Shown: piece by piece, positions 7,402 through 14,281 of the stretch
How the letters are laid out: the number at the start of each line of letters is the position of its first letter
Numbering within the stretch: position 1 is the stretch's first letter
Assembly (NCBI GenBank): GCA_902489185.1
Contig: CABTZC010000019.1
Span: 1 to 14,281, forward strand
Source of the DNA: an uncultured Brevibacterium sp.
GTDB lineage: Bacteria > Actinomycetota > Actinomycetes > Actinomycetales > Brevibacteriaceae
Direction of reading: 5' to 3'
DNA: 14,281 nucleotides
Notes under the pieces: model-generated
The model's database searches: none
What the model saw: the letters and a program-made list of their open reading frames with translations, nothing else
What the model was told of the DNA's origin: nothing
Program-made: the position numbers and the translations under genes

Positions 7402-8223
7402 TCACTTCAGGATTCGACGAACAATGTCGGCCAACAACTGCGAGATCCGGGGGCCGGCCTGCTGCCCAGCCTCTAACACCTCGGCGTGGTTGAGCGGTTG
7501 TTCAGAAACACCGGCACCGAAATTCGTCACTAGGGAAATCCCCAGGATCTCCATGCCCGCTTCACGCGCAGCGATGGCCTCCAAGGCAGTGGACATTCCC
7601 ACCAGGTCAGCGCCCATGGTGCGAGCCATGCGAACTTCCGCGGGGGTTTCGTAGTGCGGGCCGCGGAACTGTGCGTACACGCCTTCGGCAAGCGTGGGGT
7701 CGATCTCCTTGGCAACTGCGCGCAAGTGTGACGAGTACAGGTCGGTGAGGTCCACGAACGTGGCACCTTCCAGAGGGCTGGCGGCGGTGAGATTGATGTG
7801 GTCGGAGATGAGGACGGGAGTTCCCGGCCCGAAGTCCGTGTGCGTGGATCCGCACCCGTTGGTCAAAATGATGGTTTTGGCTCCCGCGGCCGCAGCTGTG
7901 CGAACACCGTGGGCAACCGCGCGCACGCCCTTGCCTTCGTAGAAGTGGGTGCGAGCTCCAAGGACCAGTGCGTGTTTGGGGCCTGCCTGCGTGTCCACCT
8001 TGATGGTGGTGAGGGTTCCGGGGTGGCCGGACACCTGCGAGGTGTGGAAGCCGGGCACCTGATCTGCCGGTGTGGAGGCTACGGGGTCGCCCAGCAACTG
8101 TGCTGCTGACCCCCATCCCGAGCCCAGCACCAGGGCGATGTCGTGGCTGTCGATTCCGGCTGCATCGTTGAGAACCTGGGCAGCCTGCTGTGCGCTTTCA
8201 AGCGGTGAGTCATTCGTGCTCAT
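7402..8223 (-). CDS. Purine-nucleoside phosphorylase (trimeric, class I)
   Basis: Phosphorolyses (deoxy)guanosine and (deoxy)inosine to free base plus (deoxy)ribose-1-phosphate. At 273 aa it belongs to the mammalian/Cellulomonas-type homotrimer family, not the hexameric E. coli DeoD family. Visible residues are the phosphate loop GSGWG (34-38), GARTHFYEG with R91 and H93 (89-97), NGCGS (122-126), YETPAE with purine-binding E192 (191-196), VGM at 208-210 and VTNFGAG with N234 (232-238). It is the first gene of the mutase operon, reading away from the GNAT-like gene. There is no clear Shine-Dalgarno sequence before the ATG. Instead TAGTGT ends seven bases upstream, which suits a leaderless mRNA. 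Adenosine is usually a poor substrate for this family, and I see no adenosine deaminase in the window. Confidence 0.95.
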   Translation of the reverse strand: MSTNDSPLESAQQAAQVLNDAAGIDSHDIALVLGSGWGSAAQLLGDPVASTPADQVPGFHTSQVSGHPGTLTTIKVDTQAGPKHALVLGARTHFYEGKGVRAVAHGVRTAAAAGAKTIILTNGCGSTHTDFGPGTPVLISDHINLTAASPLEGATFVDLTDLYSSHLRAVAKEIDPTLAEGVYAQFRGPHYETPAEVRMARTMGADLVGMSTALEAIAAREAGMEILGISLVTNFGAGVSEQPLNHAEVLEAGQQAGPRISQLLADIVRRILK

Positions 8224-8230
8224 ACCAGTG

Positions 8231-8236
8231 ACACTA
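8231..8236 (-). promoter_or_regulatory. Candidate -10 box (TAGTGT) for a leaderless purine nucleoside phosphorylase transcript
   Basis: TAGTGT fits the actinobacterial TANNNT pattern and is seven bases from the ATG at 8223. That distance would put the transcript start at or next to the first codon. The absence of any purine-rich ribosome binding site (the spacer is CACTGGT) supports this reading. No strong -35 match is present. Confidence 0.4.
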
Positions 8237-8286
8237 GACGAAAACGGGTGGTGTTTTCATGTGATCTTCGCAAAAACCTGCCACGT

Positions 8287-8292
8287 TAGGAT
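8287..8292 (+). promoter_or_regulatory. TAGGAT element before the GNAT-like gene: -10 box or ribosome binding site
   Basis: TAGGAT ends six bases before the ATG at 8299. It can be read as a TANNNT -10 box giving a leaderless mRNA, or its AGGA core (8288-8291) can act as a Shine-Dalgarno sequence seven bases from the start. The sequence alone does not decide. A second ATG follows immediately at 8302. Confidence 0.35.
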
Positions 8293-8298
8293 TTAAGC

Positions 8299-9270
8299 AT
8301 GATGACAATCCGCCCGTTTGCCCCCGGTGATGACCTGGCGCTCAACAATATTTTGAGCGACCCCAACGACCCCGCGCACCACATGTTGCGTTCGCTTTTG
8401 CGCGAAGATTCGGATTCGGCGCCTGTGACGCGCACGGTTGTCGCCGAGGTGGCCGCCGGCGTGCTCGTGGGTGTTGCCGTGTGTGCGCAGTCGCCGGCGC
8501 ACCCGCAACGGGCGTGGTTTCACACTGAGGTAGCTCGCGAATTAGACAGTGAAGAGGCCGCCGAGGTGTCCGCCCAGTTGCGTGAAAAGCTCAGTCACGC
8601 TGTTGCCGGGACCGTTCTTGAAGGGCTTCCGCTGCGTACCCGCGTGGGTGTCGGTGCGGGTAGTTCAGACGCGGGTAGCGCGGACGGTGACACGGAGCTT
8701 TTCCGAACCCGGATCGTGCGCGTTGAGACCCTGGCATTAGGTGGTTTGGGGGCCGACCGGTTAGACGACTTTGCTGTCACAGCCACCGGTTCGGTAGAAC
8801 TGACGCGCGCCTTTTCGCAGTGGTACACCGGTGTCAACCGGGCAGACCCTGCCGCGTCCATGACCTTGGGTGAGTTCAACCGTCGGTTCCTGTCCGAGGC
8901 GACCGGTGCGCACGGAGCGGCCATGTTCAAACGCGACGGGCAGGTGACCGCATTCGCCGTGTCGTACCCGCCAGAGCAGAGTGCCGAAGGTGACGCAACT
9001 CAAGACACGCCTGAGGCCACTGAGCTCACTGTGGGTGTCATGGCTGATGCCGTTGAACCATGCCCTGAACGCGATTCGGCAGAGTACCAAGCCGCACTCG
9101 GCGATGCGGGAGCACTCATTGCCCGCCTGTCCACGGACACCGACGTTGTGGTGGAAGTGACCAGCGAAATGCCGGTGCTCACCGAACTCATCGACGGCCT
9201 TATACAGGCGGGCAAAGCACACGTGCTCTACGAATACGTCACGCTGGGAAGTGAGCCTCTTAACCGCTAG
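8299..9270 (+). CDS. Putative tandem GNAT-like protein of unknown substrate
   Basis: 323-residue soluble, acidic protein without signal peptide or membrane segment. The start MTIRPFAPGDD and the strands VVAEVAAGVLVGVAVC (47-62) and AWFHTEVAREL (71-81) look like the first strands of a GNAT acetyltransferase. The second half repeats the pattern weakly: AAMFKRDGQVTAFAVSYP (211-228), TELTVGVM, a helix-strand-helix with VVVEVTSEMPVLTELIDGL, and the closing strand YEYVTLG (313-319). The Q/RxxGxG/A acetyl-CoA loop is not recognisable in either half, so catalytic activity is uncertain. A Gly/Ser/Asp-rich linker sits around residues 118-134. It reads divergently from the purine nucleoside phosphorylase gene and ends tail-to-tail with the acetoacetyl-CoA synthetase gene, sharing CTAG. 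The coding frame is secure. The fold assignment is tentative and the substrate unknown. Confidence 0.7.
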   Translation: MMTIRPFAPGDDLALNNILSDPNDPAHHMLRSLLREDSDSAPVTRTVVAEVAAGVLVGVAVCAQSPAHPQRAWFHTEVARELDSEEAAEVSAQLREKLSHAVAGTVLEGLPLRTRVGVGAGSSDAGSADGDTELFRTRIVRVETLALGGLGADRLDDFAVTATGSVELTRAFSQWYTGVNRADPAASMTLGEFNRRFLSEATGAHGAAMFKRDGQVTAFAVSYPPEQSAEGDATQDTPEATELTVGVMADAVEPCPERDSAEYQAALGDAGALIARLSTDTDVVVEVTSEMPVLTELIDGLIQAGKAHVLYEYVTLGSEPLNR

Positions 9271-9278
9271 TCGCGGTT
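9262..9278. terminator. Short hairpin over the shared stop codons of two convergent genes
   Basis: AACCGC (9262-9267) and GCGGTT (9273-9278) form a perfect 6-bp stem with a 5-base loop. Both TAG stops lie in CTAG at 9267-9270, at the stem-loop junction. On the + strand the stem is followed by TGTCTG, so the T tract is short; the minus strand has no T run. It is the only candidate transcription stop between the genes, but weak. Confidence 0.35.
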
Positions 9279-11288
9279 TGTCTGCACCCGCTGGCGCGCA
9301 AAGTCCACATACCAGTCCACGGTGGCAACGTCCTCGGCGGCGGTGCGGTTAATTGTGCTGGGGTCTGCTCCCTGGAAGATCTTCTTAATGGGCACTTCCA
9401 TGAGCTTTCCGGTGCGCGTGCGCGGAACCGCGGGAGCTTCAATGAGCTCATCGGGCACATAGCGGGGCGAGATCTTGGTGCGGATCGCCTCAACAATTGC
9501 GCTCTTGAGGTTCTCATCGAGCGTGTGCCCGCGAGCCGGAACCACGAAAAGCGGCATGTAGTAGTCGCCGTCTCCCACCTCGGCGCCAATCACCATAGAG
9601 GTGGCAACCCCGGGCACCTGGTCAACAACATCGCAAATATCGGCCGAGCCCATACGGATACCGCCACGGTTGATAGTGGAGTCGGAACGGCCGTGAATGA
9701 TCCACGGTCCTTCCGGCAGCTGAGTGGCCCAGTCGCCGTGGCGCCACACGCCGGGGAAGTCCGCGAAATAGGCGTCGTGGTACTTGCTGCCGTCCGGGTC
9801 ATTCCAGAACATAACCGGCATGTTGGGCAGAGGCTGCGTGAACACGAGCTCACCCACCTCGCCAATCACGGATTCGCCCTGGGCGTTAAACGCGTGCGCA
9901 TCAACGCCCAGCACCTTGCCCTGGAGTTCGTTGACATACACGGGGTCGAACGGGTTGGCGCCCAGGATGCCCGAACAAATATCCGTTCCACCCGAGCTGG
10001 AACCCAGCTGGAAATCGTGTTTGACCTGCTCATATGCCCACCTCCACGTGGAACCGGGAAGCGTGGACCCGGTGGACATGATGTGTTCCAGGGAATTGAG
10101 CTTGTAGCTTTCCGACGGGTTGATGCCGGCCTTTTCGATGAGCGACAAAAGCGCAGCCCCGGTGCCGATCTGGGTGACGTTTTCGCTCTCCGCAATGTCA
10201 AACAGGCGAGCGGGCGAGGGGTAGGCCGGCGATCCGTCGTAGGTGATGGTGGTGGAGCCCAAGGCCAGCACGTTCACCATGAGGTTCCACACCATCCATG
10301 TGGTGGCCACAGCGAAGTACATGCGGGTGTTTTCGTCCGACCCGTTGTGCAGGCCAGCCATTTTGTACACGTCCAGAACGATTCCGCCGTGCCCGTGCAC
10401 GATTCCCTTTGGCTTGCCCGTTGTGCCCGAGGAGTACAGGATCCACAGCGGGTGGGAGAACTCGACTGGCTCAAACACGGGGTCTTGTGGGGTGGCGGTG
10501 AGTTCGGAGAAACGGTGATGAGTGACCGAGGTGGTAGCCCCGGTGCCTTCCTGTCCGGGGAGGTCTGAGTACGTATCTGGGTGGGAGTCGCGGTGACGGT
10601 CGATCAGGATGTGGTGCTCCACCGTGGGGAGCACGCTGAGTGTGGACTCGATCTGGGGGAGCATGTTTCGGTATGTGCCGTTGAAGTCGAATCCGTCAAC
10701 CGTGAGAAGGACTTTGGGTTCGATTTGGGCAAAGCGGTCAGCGATTCCGTTTTCACCAAAGTCGGTGTTGACCACCGACCACACGGCGCCCACGGTGGCC
10801 GAGGCGAGCAGTGCGATGATCGTTTCGGCAATGTTGGGGAGAACGGCGGCCACGCGGTCACCGGGGCGAACGCCCATGTCACGCAGTGCCGCGGCCAGTG
10901 CGCCAACTTTTCCGTTGAGTTCCTTCCACGTGTAGCTTTCGCGTGGGTCGGATTCGTGGAGGGCAACCACGGCTTCACGGTCTGGCATGGTGTGGACGTG
11001 GCGCAACAGGTTTTGTGCATAGTTCACGCTGGCGCCGGGGAACCATGTGGTTTTTTCTATTGAGTCGCCTGTGCGCACGGGTCCATCGCCACGGGTGCCT
11101 ACGACGTCAAAGTACTCCCAGATGCTTTCCCAAAAGTCGTCGAGGTTGTCGACTGACCACTGGTGTAGTTCTGCGAACCCGGTGGTGTGAACTCCCTTTT
11201 TGTCAGTCAACCACTGCTGATACGCGTACATGGGGGACTGGCGGATACGTTCTTCACTGGGCTGCCACAGCTTCTCACGAGTGGTCAT
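9267..11288 (-). CDS. Acetoacetyl-CoA synthetase (acetoacetate-CoA ligase)
   Basis: ATP-dependent activation of acetoacetate to acetoacetyl-CoA through an adenylate, for ketone body or polyhydroxyalkanoate-linked metabolism or lipid precursors. 673 aa, the usual family length. Motifs: ATP loop YSSGTTGKPKG (285-295), SGGTDIC (432-438), WRHGD (515-519, ribose-contacting D519), GRSDSTINRGG (533-543) and the catalytic lysine K628 in RTGKLMEVP. FWNDPDGSKYHDAYF and FPGVWRHGD are typical of AACS rather than acetyl-CoA synthetase. The frame stays open to a GTG at 11321, but GGAGG at 11294-11298, five bases before the ATG at 11288, decides for the shorter start. The first 14 bases overlap the end of the upstream ATPase gene, so the two are probably co-transcribed. 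Another short-chain 3-oxoacid is a possible substrate. Confidence 0.92.
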   Translation of the reverse strand: MTTREKLWQPSEERIRQSPMYAYQQWLTDKKGVHTTGFAELHQWSVDNLDDFWESIWEYFDVVGTRGDGPVRTGDSIEKTTWFPGASVNYAQNLLRHVHTMPDREAVVALHESDPRESYTWKELNGKVGALAAALRDMGVRPGDRVAAVLPNIAETIIALLASATVGAVWSVVNTDFGENGIADRFAQIEPKVLLTVDGFDFNGTYRNMLPQIESTLSVLPTVEHHILIDRHRDSHPDTYSDLPGQEGTGATTSVTHHRFSELTATPQDPVFEPVEFSHPLWILYSSGTTGKPKGIVHGHGGIVLDVYKMAGLHNGSDENTRMYFAVATTWMVWNLMVNVLALGSTTITYDGSPAYPSPARLFDIAESENVTQIGTGAALLSLIEKAGINPSESYKLNSLEHIMSTGSTLPGSTWRWAYEQVKHDFQLGSSSGGTDICSGILGANPFDPVYVNELQGKVLGVDAHAFNAQGESVIGEVGELVFTQPLPNMPVMFWNDPDGSKYHDAYFADFPGVWRHGDWATQLPEGPWIIHGRSDSTINRGGIRMGSADICDVVDQVPGVATSMVIGAEVGDGDYYMPLFVVPARGHTLDENLKSAIVEAIRTKISPRYVPDELIEAPAVPRTRTGKLMEVPIKKIFQGADPSTINRTAAEDVATVDWYVDFARQRVQTNRD

Positions 11289-14281
11289 CTGATCCTCCGT
11301 TGGATTCGTAACGTGCGTCACGCTCCATCATGCCCGAACAATCGTTCGGTTTTCTAGTAGAGCACGGCACGTGGACGGGCACGCGCACATTCGCGTGTAC
11401 GAACCACGCGCATGAGGCGTGCGGTGGAATGAACGGAAGGTCGCGTACTACTTGTCCCAGCTCCTGTGGTGAACGCGCTCCAACGATCAGCATGGGACCT
11501 CGGGCACGAGCCTGCGCCAGTGGCGATCCATACCCAGGCATGTGATCAAGAGGCGCAGCAACTACGGTGAGCGCTCCAAACTCCCAGGACTCCTCATGCG
11601 CTCGCGGAACCACGACCGTGCTGCGTGGCAGGTGCTCGGATAGACGGTGAAGAAGCGGCGCGGTTGCGTGTTCTGGGCCTAACACGTTGAGGACGGGCCC
11701 CGTCGCCGGATCCCAGTACACCGCATTGCCCAGAGGGCTCGCCCCCACCAGGATTCCGGTACCCACATCGGTAATACCCACATCGGGAACTGCCTGGTCG
11801 ACAAACGGGAGGCGGGTGGACACCTGGACATCGACCCCGTCGGAAGCTGCGATCGACGGGGAGGAGAGGAGACCTCGGCCGGGGTCCTTCATACCCGCAA
11901 ACCGGGCGGGCTTCACGCCATAGAAAACAGCGTCTTCAGCCACGGCCGGTGGGAACGTCAGACGGGTCGAAGCCCGCGTCGCCACTGCTGAGGCAACACC
12001 TCGGCGGCCTGTCACCAGGGCAAATGGTCTGTGTGCCAGCACTAAGTCAAGCCTCGCCCGGTGAGTGGGGGAGAGCAGGTCGTCCGAGTCGTCTACTGCG
12101 ACAAACACGGGGTGTGAACTGGGCAGTGACTCCAGCAGGCTCAGTGCGGCTTCGTGCATCCATTCCGTGTTCGCGTACACATGGGCTGTGGGCATGGACG
12201 TTCCTGCCCGACCGAACCCCACCACCACGTGCGTGTCACTCGCGTGGCCGGCCAGTACGTGGAGAGCGTGGGTTTTTCCGCACCTCGGCCCGCCGCTGAT
12301 GAGCACCGCTCCGTCCCGGTCTGGCTGGTAGGACCACGGGGTGAGCCCCGCCGAGGTGTCAAAAACTGCGCTGGCTGTTCCGTCGAAGGTGCGTGGCAGT
12401 GGGGGCGGGACGATGGTGTGGGGTGTTGTGCCAGGCGAGTGGTGAGAGACCTCATCCCCGCTGGTGTTCACAGTCTGTAGCACGCTGTTCTCGTAGCCGG
12501 GGAGAAGCACTTCTGTTTGCGGCTCGTCCTCAGATCCGGCTGGGCGCCAACGCATGACGGCCGGTTCCGGAGCGTCCGTGTGCGCCGACCGGAACAGGGT
12601 GAGCCCGTGTGGCGTCGAGATGAGCCCGAGGCCGGGTGCGCTCGCGTCGAGGAGGGCAGCTTCGGGGGAGTCGATGACGTCGTTTGAGTCCTGTGCGTCC
12701 CGCACGCGTAGGCACACGCGCACTGAAATGTTCGACTTCATCCGCGCCGTCACCACCCCGGACGGCCGTTGGGTGGCCAGCACCGCGTGGATCCCCAGGG
12801 ACCGTCCCAGGGCGGTGAGCTGTTCCAGGATTTCCACGCTTTGCGGAACCTGGTGTACCAGGGCTTGAAACTCATCGATGACCGTGACGATCCTGGGCAG
12901 CGGGGGATTGCTCGCGTTATACGCGACCAGATCGCTCACGCCCGCACGTGCGAACAGTTCTTCGCGGCGCGTCACCTCAGCCAGAACGTACCTCAGCGCC
13001 CTGAGTCCCAAGAACGTGTCCAGGTTTGAGACAACCGTGTCGGTATGAGGCAGGTCTTTCAAAGGTGCAAATGCGGCTCCACCCTTGAAATCAACCAAAA
13101 CAAACCGGACATCTTCAGGTGCGAGCGCGGTCGCTAAAGACTGAATCCACGCGCTTAAAAACACCGACTTCCCACTGCCCGTTGTCCCCGCAACAAGCGC
13201 GTGAGGTCCGTGGGCAAATAGGTCAAGAAACACGGCACCTGCTTCGCTCACCCCTACCGGGACGGCGCCACGCGAATTGATGGACACGACTCGGGTCAGT
13301 TCTGTGACACTCATGGACTCCAACGCGACAGGCCCAGTTCCCGAAACCTCACCCAACACCCGCACGAACCGGTGCGTGGGCATGCACCTGGGCACAATGG
13401 GGCCCGGCATCGGACCCGCCCCTTCCGGTGGTGGGCAATGGATCGTCGCCGACACCGAATCCGGGCAGTCCACGATCCACGTGTCGGCCACCTCGGCGGG
13501 GGTGAACCGGATGGTATCTCTCCAGGTGACGGTGATGACCGGCCCCGAGGTGGGCGTCCCCACCCGCAGGAACTCCGGCCCATCTGGGGGCGGGTCAAAA
13601 ACCACAGCCGCGCCGTACGCACGGAGCATGACGATGATTCCGCGGGCCACCTCGGGAGCGGACGCACCACACACAACCAGTTCCGTACGTTCCAGATCCA
13701 CCGTGACAACCTGGTTGTTGGACACCAGGTGCGTGTGACCGTCGCGGGTGATCCCTGGAACGGCGACGCGGGCAGCCACGCGGTCAAACGGCGGTTCGTA
13801 ATCAGGCGGAGTCTTCACCGTGGCTCCCACACAACACGTCCCAATACCCACAGGGATTCTGGACAGCGAAAACGGACGCTGGTTCTCAGCGCGCGCGGCC
13901 CGGGCACGATTGGTGCGAATATCGGAATCGAACTGCTCGATCGCCCGCGAAAATTTGTACAACGCCTGGGTGAGGTCGCGAGAGTACCGGCGGCGACTAC
14001 TCCACCACGTAACCCCGGCGCTCACGGGGCCGGCAACGCTGAACAACAGAAACCACCACATGTGGGTGACGAGCATGAGCACCACGCCCAGCACAATCGG
14101 GATCGCGTAGTGCGCCATGTGTGGCGCGCGCGGGGCGGTGACACGTGGGGCGGTGGGCCAGGTGAGTGGTTCCGGCGGGGTGGTGCGGTCGCGTGGGTCG
14201 TATGTTCCCAGGCGTGTTGCCCCAAGCGTGGTGAGTGCGGCTGCTGGGGCTGGGGTGACGGGAACTGGGCCCGTCGCGTTG
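11275..14281 (-). CDS. EccC/FtsK-type membrane-anchored multi-ATPase (type VII secretion-like), 5' end outside window
   Basis: An ATG at 14118 gives 947 aa, but the frame stays open for 54 more codons to the window edge, encoding a Pro/Thr/Ala-rich linker. The real start is probably further upstream, perhaps with an FHA domain as in EssC-like proteins (inference). Numbering from the 14118 ATG: two membrane segments at about 5-20 and 22-38; a basic region; ATPase module 1 with Walker A GTTGSGKS (311-318), LVDFKGGAAF (341-350), Walker B TVIDEF (412-417) and ATQRP (448-452); module 2 with GGPRCGKT (609-616) and acidic VAVDDSDD (673-680); module 3 with NVLGPEHATAP (811-821), lacking GKS/T. FKGG plus IDEF with repeated modules points to EccC/EssC, which drives WXG100 substrate export, rather than the DNA translocase FtsK. 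No WXG100, EccB, EccD or MycP gene is visible here. The stop overlaps the next gene by 14 bases. Confidence 0.88.
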   Translation of the reverse strand, partial: NATGPVPVTPAPAAALTTLGATRLGTYDPRDRTTPPEPLTWPTAPRVTAPRAPHMAHYAIPIVLGVVLMLVTHMWWFLLFSVAGPVSAGVTWWSSRRRYSRDLTQALYKFSRAIEQFDSDIRTNRARAARAENQRPFSLSRIPVGIGTCCVGATVKTPPDYEPPFDRVAARVAVPGITRDGHTHLVSNNQVVTVDLERTELVVCGASAPEVARGIIVMLRAYGAAVVFDPPPDGPEFLRVGTPTSGPVITVTWRDTIRFTPAEVADTWIVDCPDSVSATIHCPPPEGAGPMPGPIVPRCMPTHRFVRVLGEVSGTGPVALESMSVTELTRVVSINSRGAVPVGVSEAGAVFLDLFAHGPHALVAGTTGSGKSVFLSAWIQSLATALAPEDVRFVLVDFKGGAAFAPLKDLPHTDTVVSNLDTFLGLRALRYVLAEVTRREELFARAGVSDLVAYNASNPPLPRIVTVIDEFQALVHQVPQSVEILEQLTALGRSLGIHAVLATQRPSGVVTARMKSNISVRVCLRVRDAQDSNDVIDSPEAALLDASAPGLGLISTPHGLTLFRSAHTDAPEPAVMRWRPAGSEDEPQTEVLLPGYENSVLQTVNTSGDEVSHHSPGTTPHTIVPPPLPRTFDGTASAVFDTSAGLTPWSYQPDRDGAVLISGGPRCGKTHALHVLAGHASDTHVVVGFGRAGTSMPTAHVYANTEWMHEAALSLLESLPSSHPVFVAVDDSDDLLSPTHRARLDLVLAHRPFALVTGRRGVASAVATRASTRLTFPPAVAEDAVFYGVKPARFAGMKDPGRGLLSSPSIAASDGVDVQVSTRLPFVDQAVPDVGITDVGTGILVGASPLGNAVYWDPATGPVLNVLGPEHATAPLLHRLSEHLPRSTVVVPRAHEESWEFGALTVVAAPLDHMPGYGSPLAQARARGPMLIVGARSPQELGQVVRDLPFIPPHASCAWFVHANVRVPVHVPCSTRKPNDCSGMMERDARYESNGGSDDHS
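11294..11298 (-). promoter_or_regulatory. Ribosome binding site GGAGG fixing the acetoacetyl-CoA synthetase start
   Basis: GGAGG on the minus strand, five bases before the ATG at 11288 and lying inside the 3' coding end of the EccC-like gene. It favours the 673-aa start over the upstream in-frame GTG at 11321 and implies translational coupling. Confidence 0.8.

Larger units (their letters stand above)
8224..8298. promoter_or_regulatory. Divergent intergenic control region with operator-like dyad GAAAAC-N7-GTTTTC
   Basis: This 75-base gap is the only shared upstream region in the window. It holds a perfect 6-bp dyad, GAAAAC at 8240-8245 and GTTTTC at 8253-8258, spaced by seven bases. On the minus strand the dyad lies just upstream of TAGTGT (8231-8236), the candidate -10 box of the purine nucleoside phosphorylase gene, and would overlap its -35/spacer region. 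That is a plausible site for a repressor. I do not see a convincing TTGACA-like -35 box for either direction. The dyad is certain; the promoter and operator roles are inference. Confidence 0.45.

Noticed and set aside
6805..7476. A 223-codon + strand frame opposite the mutase start and PNP end
   Set aside because: Low-complexity Ser/Ala/Arg composition, antisense to two well-supported genes.
9525..10568. A 347-codon open frame on the + strand opposite the acetoacetyl-CoA synthetase gene
   Set aside because: Its His/Arg/Val/Gly-rich product has no recognisable motif, and the opposite strand encodes a complete enzyme with all family motifs. It is a GC-bias shadow.
11289..11321. Longer start (GTG at 11321) for the acetoacetyl-CoA synthetase
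   Set aside because: It would deepen the overlap with the upstream gene to 47 bases and has no comparable ribosome binding site, whereas GGAGG stands five bases before the ATG at 11288.
11275..14118. FtsK DNA translocase as the identity of the large ATPase
   Set aside because: Only two N-terminal membrane segments, repeated ATPase modules and the lack of a gamma DNA-reading domain fit EccC/EssC better.

Overview
The window reads as chromosomal DNA of a GC-rich Gram-positive actinobacterium, most likely Micrococcales. This is inferred from three things: G/C-ending codons with strong GGAGG-type ribosome binding sites, a trimeric-type purine nucleoside phosphorylase paired with a long phosphohexomutase-family enzyme (a pairing I recall from Mycobacterium tuberculosis Rv3307/Rv3308), and an EccC/FtsK-like secretion ATPase. 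The genus cannot be fixed from sequence alone. Coding density is very high, no gap between genes exceeds about 75 bases, and I see no tRNA, rRNA, CRISPR array, insertion sequence or prophage gene.

Region 1 (1-5569, + strand) is a tightly packed nucleoside uptake and breakdown operon. It holds the C-terminal part of a tandem ABC ATPase, two BPD_transp_2 permeases (4-base ATGA overlaps between all three), cytidine deaminase, thymidine/pyrimidine phosphorylase and deoxyribose-phosphate aldolase. The window opens just after the second Walker A motif of the ATPase. A binding lipoprotein would be expected upstream, outside the window.

Region 2 (5586-8223, - strand) is a two-gene operon, purine nucleoside phosphorylase then a phosphohexomutase-superfamily enzyme, converging on deoC. 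Together regions 1 and 2 give a nearly complete salvage route. Nucleosides are imported, cytidine is deaminated, and the phosphorylases release (deoxy)ribose-1-phosphate. The mutase could convert that to the 5-phosphate, and DeoC cleaves deoxyribose-5-phosphate to glyceraldehyde-3-phosphate and acetaldehyde. No DeoB-type phosphopentomutase is visible, so the mutase is the best candidate for that step. A perfect 13-bp inverted repeat sits at the convergent junction and contains the mutase stop codon.

Region 3 (8224-9270): a 75-base divergent control region carries a 6-bp dyad and TANNNT boxes placed so that both flanking genes could be leaderless. It is followed by a + strand gene for a poorly conserved, probably tandem GNAT-like protein.

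Region 4 (9267-14281, - strand): an acetoacetyl-CoA synthetase gene lies downstream of, and overlaps, a large membrane-anchored EccC/FtsK-type multi-ATPase gene that runs off the right edge. The synthetase and the GNAT-like gene share their stop codons in a CTAG tetramer.

No clearly new system is evident. The most testable points are the mutase's likely phosphopentomutase role, the hairpins built around stop codons at both convergent junctions, the divergent operator-like dyad, and the EccC-like protein with a collapsed third ATPase module next to a ketone-body activating enzyme.
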